Positions 17,553 to 25,618 of a DNA stretch of 64,000 nucleotides are shown here, piece after piece. The notes beneath the pieces are model-generated. The model ran no database searches, was not told the origin of the DNA, and saw only the letters and a program-made list of their open reading frames with translations. The position numbers and the translations under genes are program-made. The DNA is from Acidaminobacter sp964416305 (GTDB lineage Bacteria; Bacillota; Clostridia; Peptostreptococcales; Acidaminobacteraceae), in assembly GCA_964416305.1 (NCBI GenBank), contig CAYQDM010000013.1, positions 1 to 64,000 of the forward strand. Reading direction: 5' to 3'. Within the stretch, counting starts at the first letter, position 1; each line of letters starts with the position of its first letter.

Positions 17553-18014
17553 CTATTTTTTGTCAAATTCTGCTTTGTATTGAACATAACCCTCCTCCTC
17601 CAATCGATCATAGGGTATAAACCTGAGTGCTGCAGAGTTGATGCAGTACCTTGTGCCCAAAGGCGGCGGCCCGTCATTGAAGACGTGTCCAAGATGAGAA
17701 TCTGCGTGTTTGCTCCTGACTTCAGTGCGTACCATAAAATGTGTACGGTCAATTTTTTCAAGAACATTCTCCGGCTCCAGCGGCTTTGTAAAACTAGGCC
17801 ACCCACAGCTGGATTCAAATTTGTCCCGTGAACTAAACAGTGGCTCGCCAGAGACGATATCAACATAAATCCCCTCCTCAAAGAAATTCCAGAATTCATT
17901 TTGAAAAGGGCTCTCCGTACCATTTTTTTGAGTGACTTGAAAGACGTGCGGCTCCAAAGACTTTTTCTTACTTTCTATTTCGACCGGATCAAAGATTAAA
18001 CTATTTTTCTCCAA
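17553..18014 (-). CDS. msrB: peptide methionine-(R)-S-oxide reductase
   Basis: A 153-residue cytosolic enzyme that reduces methionine-R-sulfoxide in proteins. Seen: SSCGWPSF around 69-76, HADSHLGHVFNDGPPP, and the catalytic Cys in RYCINSAAL. The two CxxC zinc pairs of metal-binding MsrB forms are absent, so this is the zinc-free subtype. The start is a TTG after GGAGTT. It is divergent from the free-methionine-sulfoxide reductase gene, sharing a 190-bp control region. Confidence 0.92.
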   Translation of the reverse strand: MEKNSLIFDPVEIESKKKSLEPHVFQVTQKNGTESPFQNEFWNFFEEGIYVDIVSGEPLFSSRDKFESSCGWPSFTKPLEPENVLEKIDRTHFMVRTEVRSKHADSHLGHVFNDGPPPLGTRYCINSAALRFIPYDRLEEEGYVQYKAEFDKK

Positions 18015-18148
18015 GACAGTTCAACTCCTTCATTTAAATTTTAAGTCTCAAAAATCCTCTCTTGCTGATAATGCACTCTGAAGTTTACTGATTTAGTATA
18101 TGCCCAAAATTCAACATTCAAAAACATGTACATTCTATTCTCAAAGTC

Positions 18149-18174
18149 AACATTTCCAGCAAAAATGTTATACT
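18149..18174 (+). promoter_or_regulatory. palindrome overlapping the msrC promoter -10
   Basis: AACATTT (18149-18155) and AAATGTT (18163-18169) form an inverted repeat that abuts TATACT (18169-18174), a likely -10 box for msrC. It could be a repressor site serving the divergent msrB/msrC pair. No good -35 is apparent. Confidence 0.4.
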
Positions 18175-18205
18175 GAGATCAGACTTACTGCATGGAGGGA
18201 TCCTA

Positions 18206-18712
18206 TTGAAACCGCTCGAAAGCATTGAATTTCAAACCAAAAAACAAATGTATGACTTTATGGCCGTCAGGCTTAAAGCCTATCTGGAGGAAGCGCCGGA
18301 CTGGTGCTCAGCGCTTGGAAACGCTTCAGCACTTTTCAATGCCTTGCTCAAGGATCTTAATTGGGCCGGGTTTTACCTTATGAAAGACCACGAACTGATT
18401 CTTGGACCTTTTCAAGGCAAACCTGCTTGTGTGCGCATTGCCCTGGGCAAAGGCGTCTGCGGCACTGCCGCTCTCCATAAAACGACACAGCTGGTGCCGG
18501 ACGTGCACGCTTTTGAAGGTCATATCGCCTGTGACAGCGCATCCAACTCAGAGCTGGTGGTTCCTGTTCTGTTTGGTGAAAACACGGTTGCCGTCATAGA
18601 TCTTGACAGCCCTCTCTTAAACCGTTTTGACGAAGAAGATGCTCTGGGCTTTGAAAAAATCGCGAAAATTCTATCCGGTCAAATAGACTGGCAGACGGTG
18701 TTGAATCGCTGA
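18206..18712 (+). CDS. msrC: free methionine-(R)-sulfoxide reductase (GAF domain, fRMsr)
   Basis: A 168-residue single GAF-domain enzyme that reduces free methionine-R-sulfoxide. The three family cysteines are present in PACVRI, GVCGTA and HIACDS, with the typical NWAGFY and GPFQG segments. The start is a TTG eight bases after GGAGGG. Divergent from msrB, giving paired repair of free and protein-bound oxidised methionine. The asparaginase gene follows 24 bases later, probably cotranscribed. Confidence 0.93.
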   Translation: MKPLESIEFQTKKQMYDFMAVRLKAYLEEAPDWCSALGNASALFNALLKDLNWAGFYLMKDHELILGPFQGKPACVRIALGKGVCGTAALHKTTQLVPDVHAFEGHIACDSASNSELVVPVLFGENTVAVIDLDSPLLNRFDEEDALGFEKIAKILSGQIDWQTVLNR

Positions 18713-18736
18713 TAGTTCTTACGAGGAGGAAATGAT

Positions 18737-19777
18737 ATGTCTGAACCATTAGTCAATGTGATCCGCGGCGGACGCGTAGAATCCATTCACCGGGGCGACT
18801 GGGTCCTGGTGGATGTCAATGGCCGGATCTTGGCCCACAAAGGCAATCCCATGAAGCGGACGTTCTGGAGATCATCGGCAAAGCCTTTCCAAGCCATGCC
18901 AACCCTTGAAGCCGGCGCTGCAGAAAAATTTTCCATGACCACTGAGGAAATTTCACTGCTGTGCGCCAGCCACAATGGTGAGCCGCGCCACGTTGAGACA
19001 GCCTTGGGGCTTCTGCATAAAATGGGGCTTGACGAATCCGCGCTCGACTGCGGCACTGCCCAGCCTATGCTTCTGGAAGCAGCTTTTGAGACAATACGCA
19101 AAGACGAGTCCTTCAGCCAGCTTCAAAACCCATGTTCAGGCAAACACAGCGGCATGCTGGCACTTTGTCTGTTGAAGGGGTGGCCGCTGGAAAACTACAT
19201 TTCAAAAGATCACCCAGTCCAGAAGGCCATGCTGAAATCGATCGCGCATGCCGTCTCCATGGATGAGAAGGATATTGGCATTGCTATTGACGGCTGCGGT
19301 GTTCCTGTATTTGAAATGCCGCTCTATAATATGGCCCTGGCCTACGCCCGCCTCAGTCTCCCTGAGGCCTATTTCGAAGGCGACGGACTGATCGCCGCCA
19401 AATCCGTAGCCCATGCCATGACGACCGCGCCTTTCTTTGTAGCAGGGACTAAACGCCTGGATACTAATCTCATGGATGCCACAGACGGGCGCATCCTCGC
19501 CAAGCTTGGCGCTGAGTCTGTCTATTGTGTCAGCCTGATGTCCAAATGCATTGCCCTTGTCCTGAAAATCGAAGACGGGGCCTATAGGGCCATTGATCCC
19601 ATTGTCATTGATTTGCTGTCGCGCATGGGCGCATTAACGGCTTCAGAACTTGAGGCGCTGTCTTATCACAGGAAGCCCTTGCTTCGCAATCAGCGAAAAG
19701 AAATCATAGGCCATCTGGAATGCATTGACCCCGAAGTTGATTTTCAATTTGACGCCACCTGGTCGGAAAAAGCCTAA
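18737..19777 (+). CDS. asparaginase II family protein
   Basis: A 346-residue protein of the asparaginase II family, distinct from classic AnsA/AnsB. Family features are KRTFWRSSAKPFQAMP near 37, CASHNGEPRHV, NPCSGKHSGMLA and DGCGVPVFEMPL. It probably hydrolyses L-asparagine to aspartate and ammonia in the cytosol. The ATG follows GAGGAGGAAATGAT. A long hairpin terminator lies beyond the stop. Confidence 0.88.
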   Translation: MSEPLVNVIRGGRVESIHRGDWVLVDVNGRILAHKGNPMKRTFWRSSAKPFQAMPTLEAGAAEKFSMTTEEISLLCASHNGEPRHVETALGLLHKMGLDESALDCGTAQPMLLEAAFETIRKDESFSQLQNPCSGKHSGMLALCLLKGWPLENYISKDHPVQKAMLKSIAHAVSMDEKDIGIAIDGCGVPVFEMPLYNMALAYARLSLPEAYFEGDGLIAAKSVAHAMTTAPFFVAGTKRLDTNLMDATDGRILAKLGAESVYCVSLMSKCIALVLKIEDGAYRAIDPIVIDLLSRMGALTASELEALSYHRKPLLRNQRKEIIGHLECIDPEVDFQFDATWSEKA

Positions 19778-19832
19778 AAATGCATCCATAGCATGAGTCC
19801 CTGTAATACATCATCCACCACTTTTTGCGAGC

Positions 19833-19902
19833 AAAAGACCGCACCCGGAAGCGGACAGCAGATTAAACACTCTGTCGTCACACTTCCAAGGTGCGGTCTT
19901 TT
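19833..19902. terminator. large bidirectional terminator between convergent genes
   Basis: Arms AAAAGACCGCACC and GGTGCGGTCTTTT pair perfectly. Inside, GGAAG/CTTCC and GACAGCAG/CTGTCGTC extend the structure. T runs flank it on both strands, so it can serve asparaginase (plus) and hutD (minus), whose stop codon it touches. Confidence 0.85.
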
Positions 19903-20570
19903 TAAGTTTCCATATAAAGGAGCAGAAGACTGCTGTCGAACGCCAGCGCCAACTGTACCTCTTTCAGAGCTTTTACAGCGCCGCTGAGCCGGAGGTAATC
20001 CCCCCGGTTCAGCAGGACTTCGTCGTTTTCCACTAAAATGCGCAGCGCAGTCTCCTGAGTTGCCGGAGTGGCCGAAGATCCCTGAGCGGCAGAATGAGTC
20101 TCCGGCCAATAGACCGCAAGATGCCCTTGGATTTCAGGACTGCGCTCAGCCAGCCACCTGGCAATCCACCGGGAATCTGCTTCAGGGCCAATAGAAAATG
20201 CTGTCATATTTCCGACTAGTCCCTTGCGCAGCATTAAGTTGAAGTCTTTTGCCTCACCAACGGACGACGTAGGCGTACCCCCGTCAAAGCGGTACACCTG
20301 AAGGGGCTGAAGTTCATGTTGGTCTATTTCGCTTTCCAGCTCATGTCGAAGTACTACCGGCCCGCTCAGCATAGTGATCCAGCGCTGATAGTCCGGCAGC
20401 GCCGTGAACTGGGATGGACTTTCTTCAATGACAGCGCTGCTGACTCTGAATGTAAAATCCCGCGCGCCATAGGTCGTCCCCTCAGGATAAAGGTCGATTT
20501 GCGTGGTGGTTCCACCCGACCATCTGCTGGACATCATCTGTTCTTTTCTGATCAATACCGTCTGAATCAT
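19902..20570 (-). CDS. HutD/Ves family cupin protein
   Basis: A 222-residue HutD-family bicupin. Seen: NRKEQ-like start RKEQMMSSRWSGGTTTQI, ARDFTFRVSSAVI and SQFTALPDYQRWITMLSG, all typical of HutD/Ves. Members are linked to histidine utilisation or temperature response, but no hut genes are nearby and the function is unproven. It starts 12 bases after the DUF1835 gene, probably as part of the same operon. Confidence 0.82.
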   Translation of the reverse strand: MIQTVLIRKEQMMSSRWSGGTTTQIDLYPEGTTYGARDFTFRVSSAVIEESPSQFTALPDYQRWITMLSGPVVLRHELESEIDQHELQPLQVYRFDGGTPTSSVGEAKDFNLMLRKGLVGNMTAFSIGPEADSRWIARWLAERSPEIQGHLAVYWPETHSAAQGSSATPATQETALRILVENDEVLLNRGDYLRLSGAVKALKEVQLALAFDSSLLLLYMET

Positions 20571-20582
20571 GATTCAACGCCC

Positions 20583-21404
20583 CTAACGCTTCAAGTTTGT
20601 GCCGGTCAATTTCAATTTAATGCCACTCAGATCCAGACAGCTCGTGTTGCCCTGAATGCGGATTGGCTTTGTCTGCTGCAGGTGGAATATTCTATACAAG
20701 GCATAGCTCTCCGTCACCGGATACTCCGATTTTTCAAGCACGCGCCTCAGGACATCCGTCAGCTTGACGGTTTTGTGGTCAATGGCGCAGGAGATCCAGT
20801 GGTCAAAATAGTCCTCATCTGCCTCAATGATCTCGCCCTCACTGAGAAACCTGAGCACACTGCGGGTCTCGACAAGGCGCTCCCAGTCCACCATCAGATC
20901 AACCAGCCTCTGGTCTGTCATGGCGACTTTCTGATCCAGGAGCAGTGTCAGCCAAAGGGGATCCAACTGTGACAAAGCGCTTGGGATGTATTTTCCCCGG
21001 CGTGCATCCCGAGTCTCAATGGCAGAGACATCGACTTCATACAAGGAGACGTTTTCCCTGGAGAGAATGGACGCCACATATCGAAGGGCAACCTGGTCAT
21101 TGACGTTCATGCCGTGCCAAAGAATTACCGAGGTTTCATTAGGTATAAAATACAGCTTTTCGTGGAATTTGACCATCTGCTCTTCATAGTCAAGTTCATC
21201 AAAGCCTTCGTAGATTGTGGCATAGTAGCCGCACATCCACTCGCGGCGATCCATATAGCCCCGAATTGTATCCAGCGCTGTGACTGGACCTACCGAAAAA
21301 TCCTCTGTCAGACTCAGGATCTTGTCACACTTGTTTGGCTGCAGCGCTTGTCTCAAACTGGCCGCGGCGGGCTCGCTAAAAGTGATATGAATATTCATGC
21401 TCAT
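20583..21404 (-). CDS. DUF1835 domain protein
   Basis: A 273-residue cytosolic protein. The N-terminal part (MNIHITFSEPAAASLRQAL, then LTEDFSVGPV) is the DUF1835 pattern; the C-terminal part resembles DUF3658. Function unknown. The start is placed at MSMNIH, four bases after GGGGTGG; the ATG two codons on is equally possible. It appears to head a two-gene transcript with hutD. Confidence 0.75.
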   Translation of the reverse strand: MSMNIHITFSEPAAASLRQALQPNKCDKILSLTEDFSVGPVTALDTIRGYMDRREWMCGYYATIYEGFDELDYEEQMVKFHEKLYFIPNETSVILWHGMNVNDQVALRYVASILSRENVSLYEVDVSAIETRDARRGKYIPSALSQLDPLWLTLLLDQKVAMTDQRLVDLMVDWERLVETRSVLRFLSEGEIIEADEDYFDHWISCAIDHKTVKLTDVLRRVLEKSEYPVTESYALYRIFHLQQTKPIRIQGNTSCLDLSGIKLKLTGTNLKR

Positions 21405-21472
21405 CTGTCCACCCCGTTTCTGCGGCTGCATGACTCAGGCTCGTTTCGGAACCATCGGCACAGTTCTGATTA

Positions 21473-21982
21473 TTACACACTCATATGAATCGACACAAAA
21501 TTGACTTTGTTGCCGGTCGCCTTAAGGAATTTTTCAAAATCTTCGCTCGCCATATTGAGCGTCATGGTATTGACGTTGGGATGAAAATTCACAAAACCGT
21601 CATTCATGACTTCCTCGTCAATATAGACCATCACTTCCTTATTGGCATCATTGATGAGGCCAAAAGGTGATACCGAGCCCGGCTGCAGGCCCAGATACTT
21701 TTCCATGCGCTCCGGCGAAGCAAAGCTGAGCTTATCCAGCCCAAAATGCTCGGAAAACCATTTCATATTCAAAGGTTTATCCTGCTCCAACACAATCAGA
21801 TAGTGCTTTTTCCCCTTTTGATCCCTGACAAACAGATTTTTCGCCTTTGATCCCTTGATGTGCCCCCAGTGATCTTTCGCCTCATCCACCGTCGCGACCG
21901 GCGGGTGTGAAAAAACCTCATACTTGATATTCAGTGCGTCCAAGGCGTCAAACACCTTTTGTGAGCGTTCCTCATTTGTCAT
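21473..21982 (-). CDS. proX: Ala-tRNA(Pro) deacylase, YbaK/ProX type
   Basis: A 169-residue free-standing trans-editing enzyme that removes mischarged amino acids, usually alanine, from tRNA-Pro. It has the ProX/PrdX layout: YEVFSHPPVATVDEA, SKAKNLFVRDQKGKKHYLIVL, GSVSPFGLIND and VNFHPNVNTMTL. Full length for the family. Single gene. Substrate assignment follows the family, not sequence proof. Confidence 0.9.
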   Translation of the reverse strand: MTNEERSQKVFDALDALNIKYEVFSHPPVATVDEAKDHWGHIKGSKAKNLFVRDQKGKKHYLIVLEQDKPLNMKWFSEHFGLDKLSFASPERMEKYLGLQPGSVSPFGLINDANKEVMVYIDEEVMNDGFVNFHPNVNTMTLNMASEDFEKFLKATGNKVNFVSIHMSV

Positions 21983-22068
21983 TTAATTCCACAGCCTTTC
22001 AATAATAGTCTGTTTCCAAGGCGTGCTTTTGCCGATGGTCACTATACCCCAAACTCGCAGCGCACCGC

Positions 22069-23598
22069 CTATTTACCCTTCAATATAGACCCGAGAAGCC
22101 CTCTCGCCAACTGTGTACCAAGTGACCTGCCTACAGAAGTCATCATGGACTTAGCCATTTTTTCCATAGGGGTGTCCGACGACCTTCGTCTGGCAGTCGT
22201 TGAAGACCTCGTCGTAGTGCGAGCCGTTCTGCTACGTTTTTCTTCCTCATCAAAAGCCCGTTTTCGTTCCTCGAGTTCCAGTTCCAGGGCTTCCTTCTGA
22301 GCCTCTTCTTCTTTCAGCTGCTTGGCCCGCTTTATGAGAATTTCATAGGCGGACTCCCTGTCCAGTGCTTCTTCGTAGCGGCCATGGAGTTGGGACGAAT
22401 CAATTATACGCTGAACCTTTTCAGGCATCGCAGGACCAATCATGCTCTTTGGCGGAAGGATAAAGGCGCGCTGAACCACAGAAGGTCTTCCCTTTTCATC
22501 CAGGAAGGAGACCAGCGCTTCACCGACACCCAGGTCGAGAATTGCAGTTTCCACCTCCAGCTCCGGATTGACCCTGAAGGTTTGTGCTGCCGCTTTAACC
22601 GCCTTTTGATCCCTTGGCGTGAACGCCCTGAGGGCGTGCTGTACCCGGTTTCCGAGCTGGCCAAGTACTGTATCCGGAATATCCACCGGATTTTGTGTGA
22701 TAAAGTAAACCCCTACGCCTTTGGAGCGAATCAGACGAACCACCTGCTCTATCTTGTCGAGCAGGATCTTTGGAACGTCTTTAAAGAGGAGATGCGCCTC
22801 ATCAAAGAAAAAGATCATCTTTGGCTTTTCAAGATCTCCGACTTCAGGCAGCTCCTCAAACAATTCAGACAGCATCCAAAGCAGAAAGGTCGAATATAGC
22901 GCCGGGTATTGGTAGAGTTCGTTGGCCGCCAGAATGTTCACTACACCGCGGCCGTCCCGCTCAGTCATCATCAGGTCCCTGATGTCCAGCGCCGGCTCAC
23001 CGAAGAAATGCGCCGCATTTTGCTCCTCCAGGACGAGGATGCCCCTCTGGATTGCACCAATGCTCGCTTTGCTGATGTTGCCATACTGTGTCGTGAAGTT
23101 CGACGCATTGTCTCCAACGTATTGCAGCATAGCGCGCAGGTCCTTGAGGTCAAGGAGCAGCATGCCGTTGTCATCTGCGATTCTGAAGACAATATTGAGG
23201 ATGGCGCTTTGTGTGTCATTGAGACTCAGAAGCCTGGAAAGCAACAGCGGCCCCATCTCCGAGATCGTAGCGCGAACAGGGTGTCCTTGTTTTCCAAAGA
23301 CGTCCCAGAATCTTACCGGCGACGGATGAAATTCGAATCCATCAATTCCCAGACTCTGAATGCGCTCCATAATTTTCGGTTTTGCTTCGCCGGGTTCACT
23401 CATTCCCGACAAGTCACCTTTGACGTCTGCCAGGAATACCGGTACCCCAATTTCGCTGAAGGCTTCCGCCAGCACCATCAGTGTCACGGTCTTCCCCGTT
23501 CCGGTGGCGCCGGCAATCAAGCCGTGCCGGTTCGCCATTTCGGCTCTGAGATGAAGTTCAAGCTCGTTTTTAGCAATCCATAAATTATGCTGTGTCAT
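22069..23598 (-). CDS. HerA-like ATPase (DUF853 family)
   Basis: A 509-residue P-loop ATPase of the HerA/FtsK superfamily. Walker A is GATGTGKTVT near 30 and Walker B is MIFFFDEAHLLF near 255. A low-complexity charged and Ser/Arg/Thr-rich stretch (ELEERKRAFDEEEKRSRT...) precedes a glycine-rich C terminus. Members are stand-alone in many bacteria with unclear function; there is no NurA partner here, so a DNA-end-processing role is not supported. The start ATG at 23598 follows GGGAGAGG. Confidence 0.88.
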   Translation of the reverse strand: MTQHNLWIAKNELELHLRAEMANRHGLIAGATGTGKTVTLMVLAEAFSEIGVPVFLADVKGDLSGMSEPGEAKPKIMERIQSLGIDGFEFHPSPVRFWDVFGKQGHPVRATISEMGPLLLSRLLSLNDTQSAILNIVFRIADDNGMLLLDLKDLRAMLQYVGDNASNFTTQYGNISKASIGAIQRGILVLEEQNAAHFFGEPALDIRDLMMTERDGRGVVNILAANELYQYPALYSTFLLWMLSELFEELPEVGDLEKPKMIFFFDEAHLLFKDVPKILLDKIEQVVRLIRSKGVGVYFITQNPVDIPDTVLGQLGNRVQHALRAFTPRDQKAVKAAAQTFRVNPELEVETAILDLGVGEALVSFLDEKGRPSVVQRAFILPPKSMIGPAMPEKVQRIIDSSQLHGRYEEALDRESAYEILIKRAKQLKEEEAQKEALELELEERKRAFDEEEKRSRTARTTTRSSTTARRRSSDTPMEKMAKSMMTSVGRSLGTQLARGLLGSILKGK

Positions 23599-23791
23599 CA
23601 ATTCCTCTCCCTTATCTGCGGCTCTGATGCAGGCGGCCGCCCCAAAGCACTGGGACCGCTCACTGTGACGACCATAATTCCCCAATTCTTTCTGTCATTA
23701 TAGCATAATGCCGCATAAAATAATCGATTGAAAACGATTATCAGTGGGTATTTAAAGTATAATTCTAATCTCAGTAACGGAGGGTTCCCAC

Positions 23792-24385
23792 TTGAAAAAA
23801 TTTAACCCCAATCATTTGCATAAACTTGATTCCCCAAAGAGAAGAGAAATTTTACCGCCTGATCTCCCCGTGAAGCTCTTCGGATTTGAGCCAGACTCCC
23901 ATATAGTTGATTTTGGATGCGGCAGTGGTTATTTTAGTGTTGAACTTGCCAAAGCCATCGGCCCAAATGGATTACTTTATGCCCTGGATCAGCGCATAGA
24001 AATGCTGGATGCGCTTACCGAACGTATGGAATCCCAGGGCCTTGAAAATTTCCGTAGGCTTCAGAACCACGAACACGAAATTCCACTTGGGAGGTCCTCT
24101 GTTCACGGCGTTTTCATGGCAACCGTCTATCACGAGCTGATCTCTCCCCCTTTGATCCTCAGAGAGGTCACACGGGTCCTGAAGCCCGGCGGAAGGCTGA
24201 TGGTCATTGACTGGCGCCCAATTGAAGAAGAGATGGGACCAGAACTCCACCACAGGATCGCACCTGAAAGCGTCATTCAGGCCGCTCAGGAAGCCGGTTT
24301 GGAATTTTGCGGTGAGATTGGCCTGCACAACAGTTTTTTCTGGCTTTCCTTTGTGAAACCTGACACGCATTTAATACATGAATAG
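23792..24385 (+). CDS. class I SAM-dependent methyltransferase
   Basis: A 197-residue methyltransferase of the UbiE/Methyltransf_11 type. SAM-binding motif I is VDFGCGSGYFSVELA near 40; the acidic residue of motif II is in YALDQRIEMLD; KPGGRLMVIDW is motif post III. Substrate unknown. TTG start seven bases after GGAGGG. The lipoprotein gene follows 11 bases later. Confidence 0.88.
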   Translation: MKKFNPNHLHKLDSPKRREILPPDLPVKLFGFEPDSHIVDFGCGSGYFSVELAKAIGPNGLLYALDQRIEMLDALTERMESQGLENFRRLQNHEHEIPLGRSSVHGVFMATVYHELISPPLILREVTRVLKPGGRLMVIDWRPIEEEMGPELHHRIAPESVIQAAQEAGLEFCGEIGLHNSFFWLSFVKPDTHLIHE

Positions 24386-24396
24386 GAGGCGTTTAT

Positions 24397-24747
24397 ATGA
24401 AAACCTTATGGCGAAGACGTCCTTGGATGCTCTTTGGGGTTATGCTGTTGTCCCTGATGCTGATCACTGCGTGTTCTCAGCCTGCGGGAAACTCTGAGGA
24501 ACCGGCCGCTGAGCCTGTTGAAATGACTGCAGATGAACTCAGCGCTTTCAATGGCAAAGATGGACAGCCTGCGTATATTGCAGTGGATGGTGTGATTTAT
24601 GATGTCACCGAGGTCTCATTTTGGAAAAATGGCGACCACAACGGCTTTGAAGCAGGAAAGGATCTGACTGAAGAGATCAAGACCATCTCCCCTCACGGCG
24701 TATCGAAACTGAAGGGGCTACCTGTGGTTGGGACCCTTGCAGATTGA
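24397..24747 (+). CDS. cytochrome-b5-like domain lipoprotein
   Basis: A 116-residue secreted lipoprotein with lipobox LITAC, an acidic linker and one cytochrome-b5-like heme/steroid-binding domain (LSAFNGKDGQPAYIAVDGVIYDVT, then FEAGKDLT, then SPHGVSKL). Bacterial members of this type keep a His near HGV and may bind heme at the cell surface. Heme binding is not certain from sequence. Cotranscribed with the methyltransferase. Confidence 0.82.
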   Translation: MKTLWRRRPWMLFGVMLLSLMLITACSQPAGNSEEPAAEPVEMTADELSAFNGKDGQPAYIAVDGVIYDVTEVSFWKNGDHNGFEAGKDLTEEIKTISPHGVSKLKGLPVVGTLAD

Positions 24748-24875
24748 CATTCAGATTGAGGTCACAAATTTTTTATAAAATTTTTGTGGAAGACCTCTAA
24801 ATTTTCGGAATTTTTCGTGAATAACGTTGACTTTTGTCTGATTTCTTGATAATGTACATTTTATAATATTCAAAT

Positions 24876-25130
24876 CGATGACAGAGAACTAAGACGAGAG
24901 CCTTCAGTCACAGAGAGCCGGCGGCGCTGAGAGCCGGTACTGATTCCCGTTCGAACATCCCTCTGGAGTGAACAGCTGAAATTTTAATGAGTAGGCTGAT
25001 TCCGCTGTCCGGCGTTACAGGAAGCCTGGTTTAAAGAAATCAGGCATAGAGTGGTACGCTTCAAAGCGCGTACTAACAAGGTGGTACCGCGGTAAAACGC
25101 CCTTGTGCAGAGATGCGCAGGGGCTTTTTT
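24876..25130 (+). promoter_or_regulatory. T-box riboswitch (transcription attenuation), probably isoleucine
   Basis: A complete T-box leader. Stem I elements are visible (GATGACAGAGAAC, CAGAGAGCCGG, GCTGAGAGCCGG, CTCTGGAGT). The T-box core GTGGTACCGCGG lies at 25081-25092. The terminator pairs GCCCTTGTGC (25099-25108) with GCGCAGGGGC (25115-25124) and ends in six T. The specifier region reads GAACATCCCTCTGGAG; ATC (Ile) fits best because specifiers usually end in C, with CAT (His) as the alternative. No synthetase or transporter follows on this strand. Confidence 0.9.
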
Positions 25131-25200
25131 ATTGTTACATGCAGGCGCAGTCGGGAAAAGTCAAACAAAACCTATCAAACACCTATGAGGAGGAAGATTT

Positions 25201-25350
25201 ATGTATCAGGAAAGCTTAAATTACGAGGAGTATTCAACCGTGAAGGAAACTAAATCGACAGAAACTTCTTTGACAGAAGCGCAATACCTCTATGAAATGC
25301 AAACTACACTGAATTTCTTTGGCGCAGGCCGCATGGATGATCTTTTTTAA
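25201..25350 (+). CDS. 49-residue microprotein behind a T-box
   Basis: An open frame of 49 codons preceded by GAGGAGGAAGATTT, a strong ribosome site. The protein begins MYQESLNYEEYSTVKETKST and ends NFFGAGRMDDLF. It is acidic, rich in Tyr, Glu and Thr, and contains no Ile, Cys, Pro, Trp or His. No signal peptide or membrane segment. It is the first frame downstream of the T-box terminator, so it should be made when the cognate tRNA is uncharged. I do not recognise it. The absence of Ile would fit a protein needed under isoleucine starvation. Confidence 0.55.
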   Translation: MYQESLNYEEYSTVKETKSTETSLTEAQYLYEMQTTLNFFGAGRMDDLF

Positions 25351-25437
25351 TAATTTTCCAGAAGGACCTAATACAAATCCCTTTGAATTCATAGGAGAAA
25401 GCAGTGTGTTATAGTACGAATCAGGGAGGTATCCAAA

Positions 25438-25491
25438 GTGTCAGATCTTCTAGGCGACATTAGCCGCGAGATGCATGACTTAAACGAGTAA
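25438..25491 (+). CDS. 17-residue peptide gene behind the T-box microprotein
   Basis: GTG start seven bases after GGGAGGT; the encoded peptide is MSDLLGDISREMHDLNE. The stop codon abuts a strong terminator. The ribosome site is much better than expected by chance. It could be a true peptide or the remnant of a deleted gene. Confidence 0.35.
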   Translation: MSDLLGDISREMHDLNE

Positions 25492-25534
25492 CGACCTTAA
25501 AGCGAGTGAATGCTTTAAGGTCGTTTGCTTTTTT
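25491..25534 (+). terminator. terminator of the T-box microprotein transcript
   Basis: ACGACCTTAAAGC pairs with GCTTTAAGGTCGT around an eight-base loop and is followed by a T-rich stretch ending in six T. It closes the short T-box transcript. Confidence 0.9.
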
Positions 25535-25618
25535 GGATTATTTGATTAAATATCCGCGGGAGGGCAACAGTCAAAAACTGCTGACACCCTTTCCAACACC
25601 GTCTTCCAATTGAACCCA

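Noticed and set aside
22069..23598. HerA-like ATPase as part of an antiphage HerA system
   Set aside because: No NurA, Sir2 or DUF4297 partner is adjacent; the gene has the stand-alone DUF853 architecture and ordinary neighbours.
24876..25130. T-box as the regulator of sulP
   Set aside because: sulP is on the opposite strand and starts more than 2 kb away at 27283.
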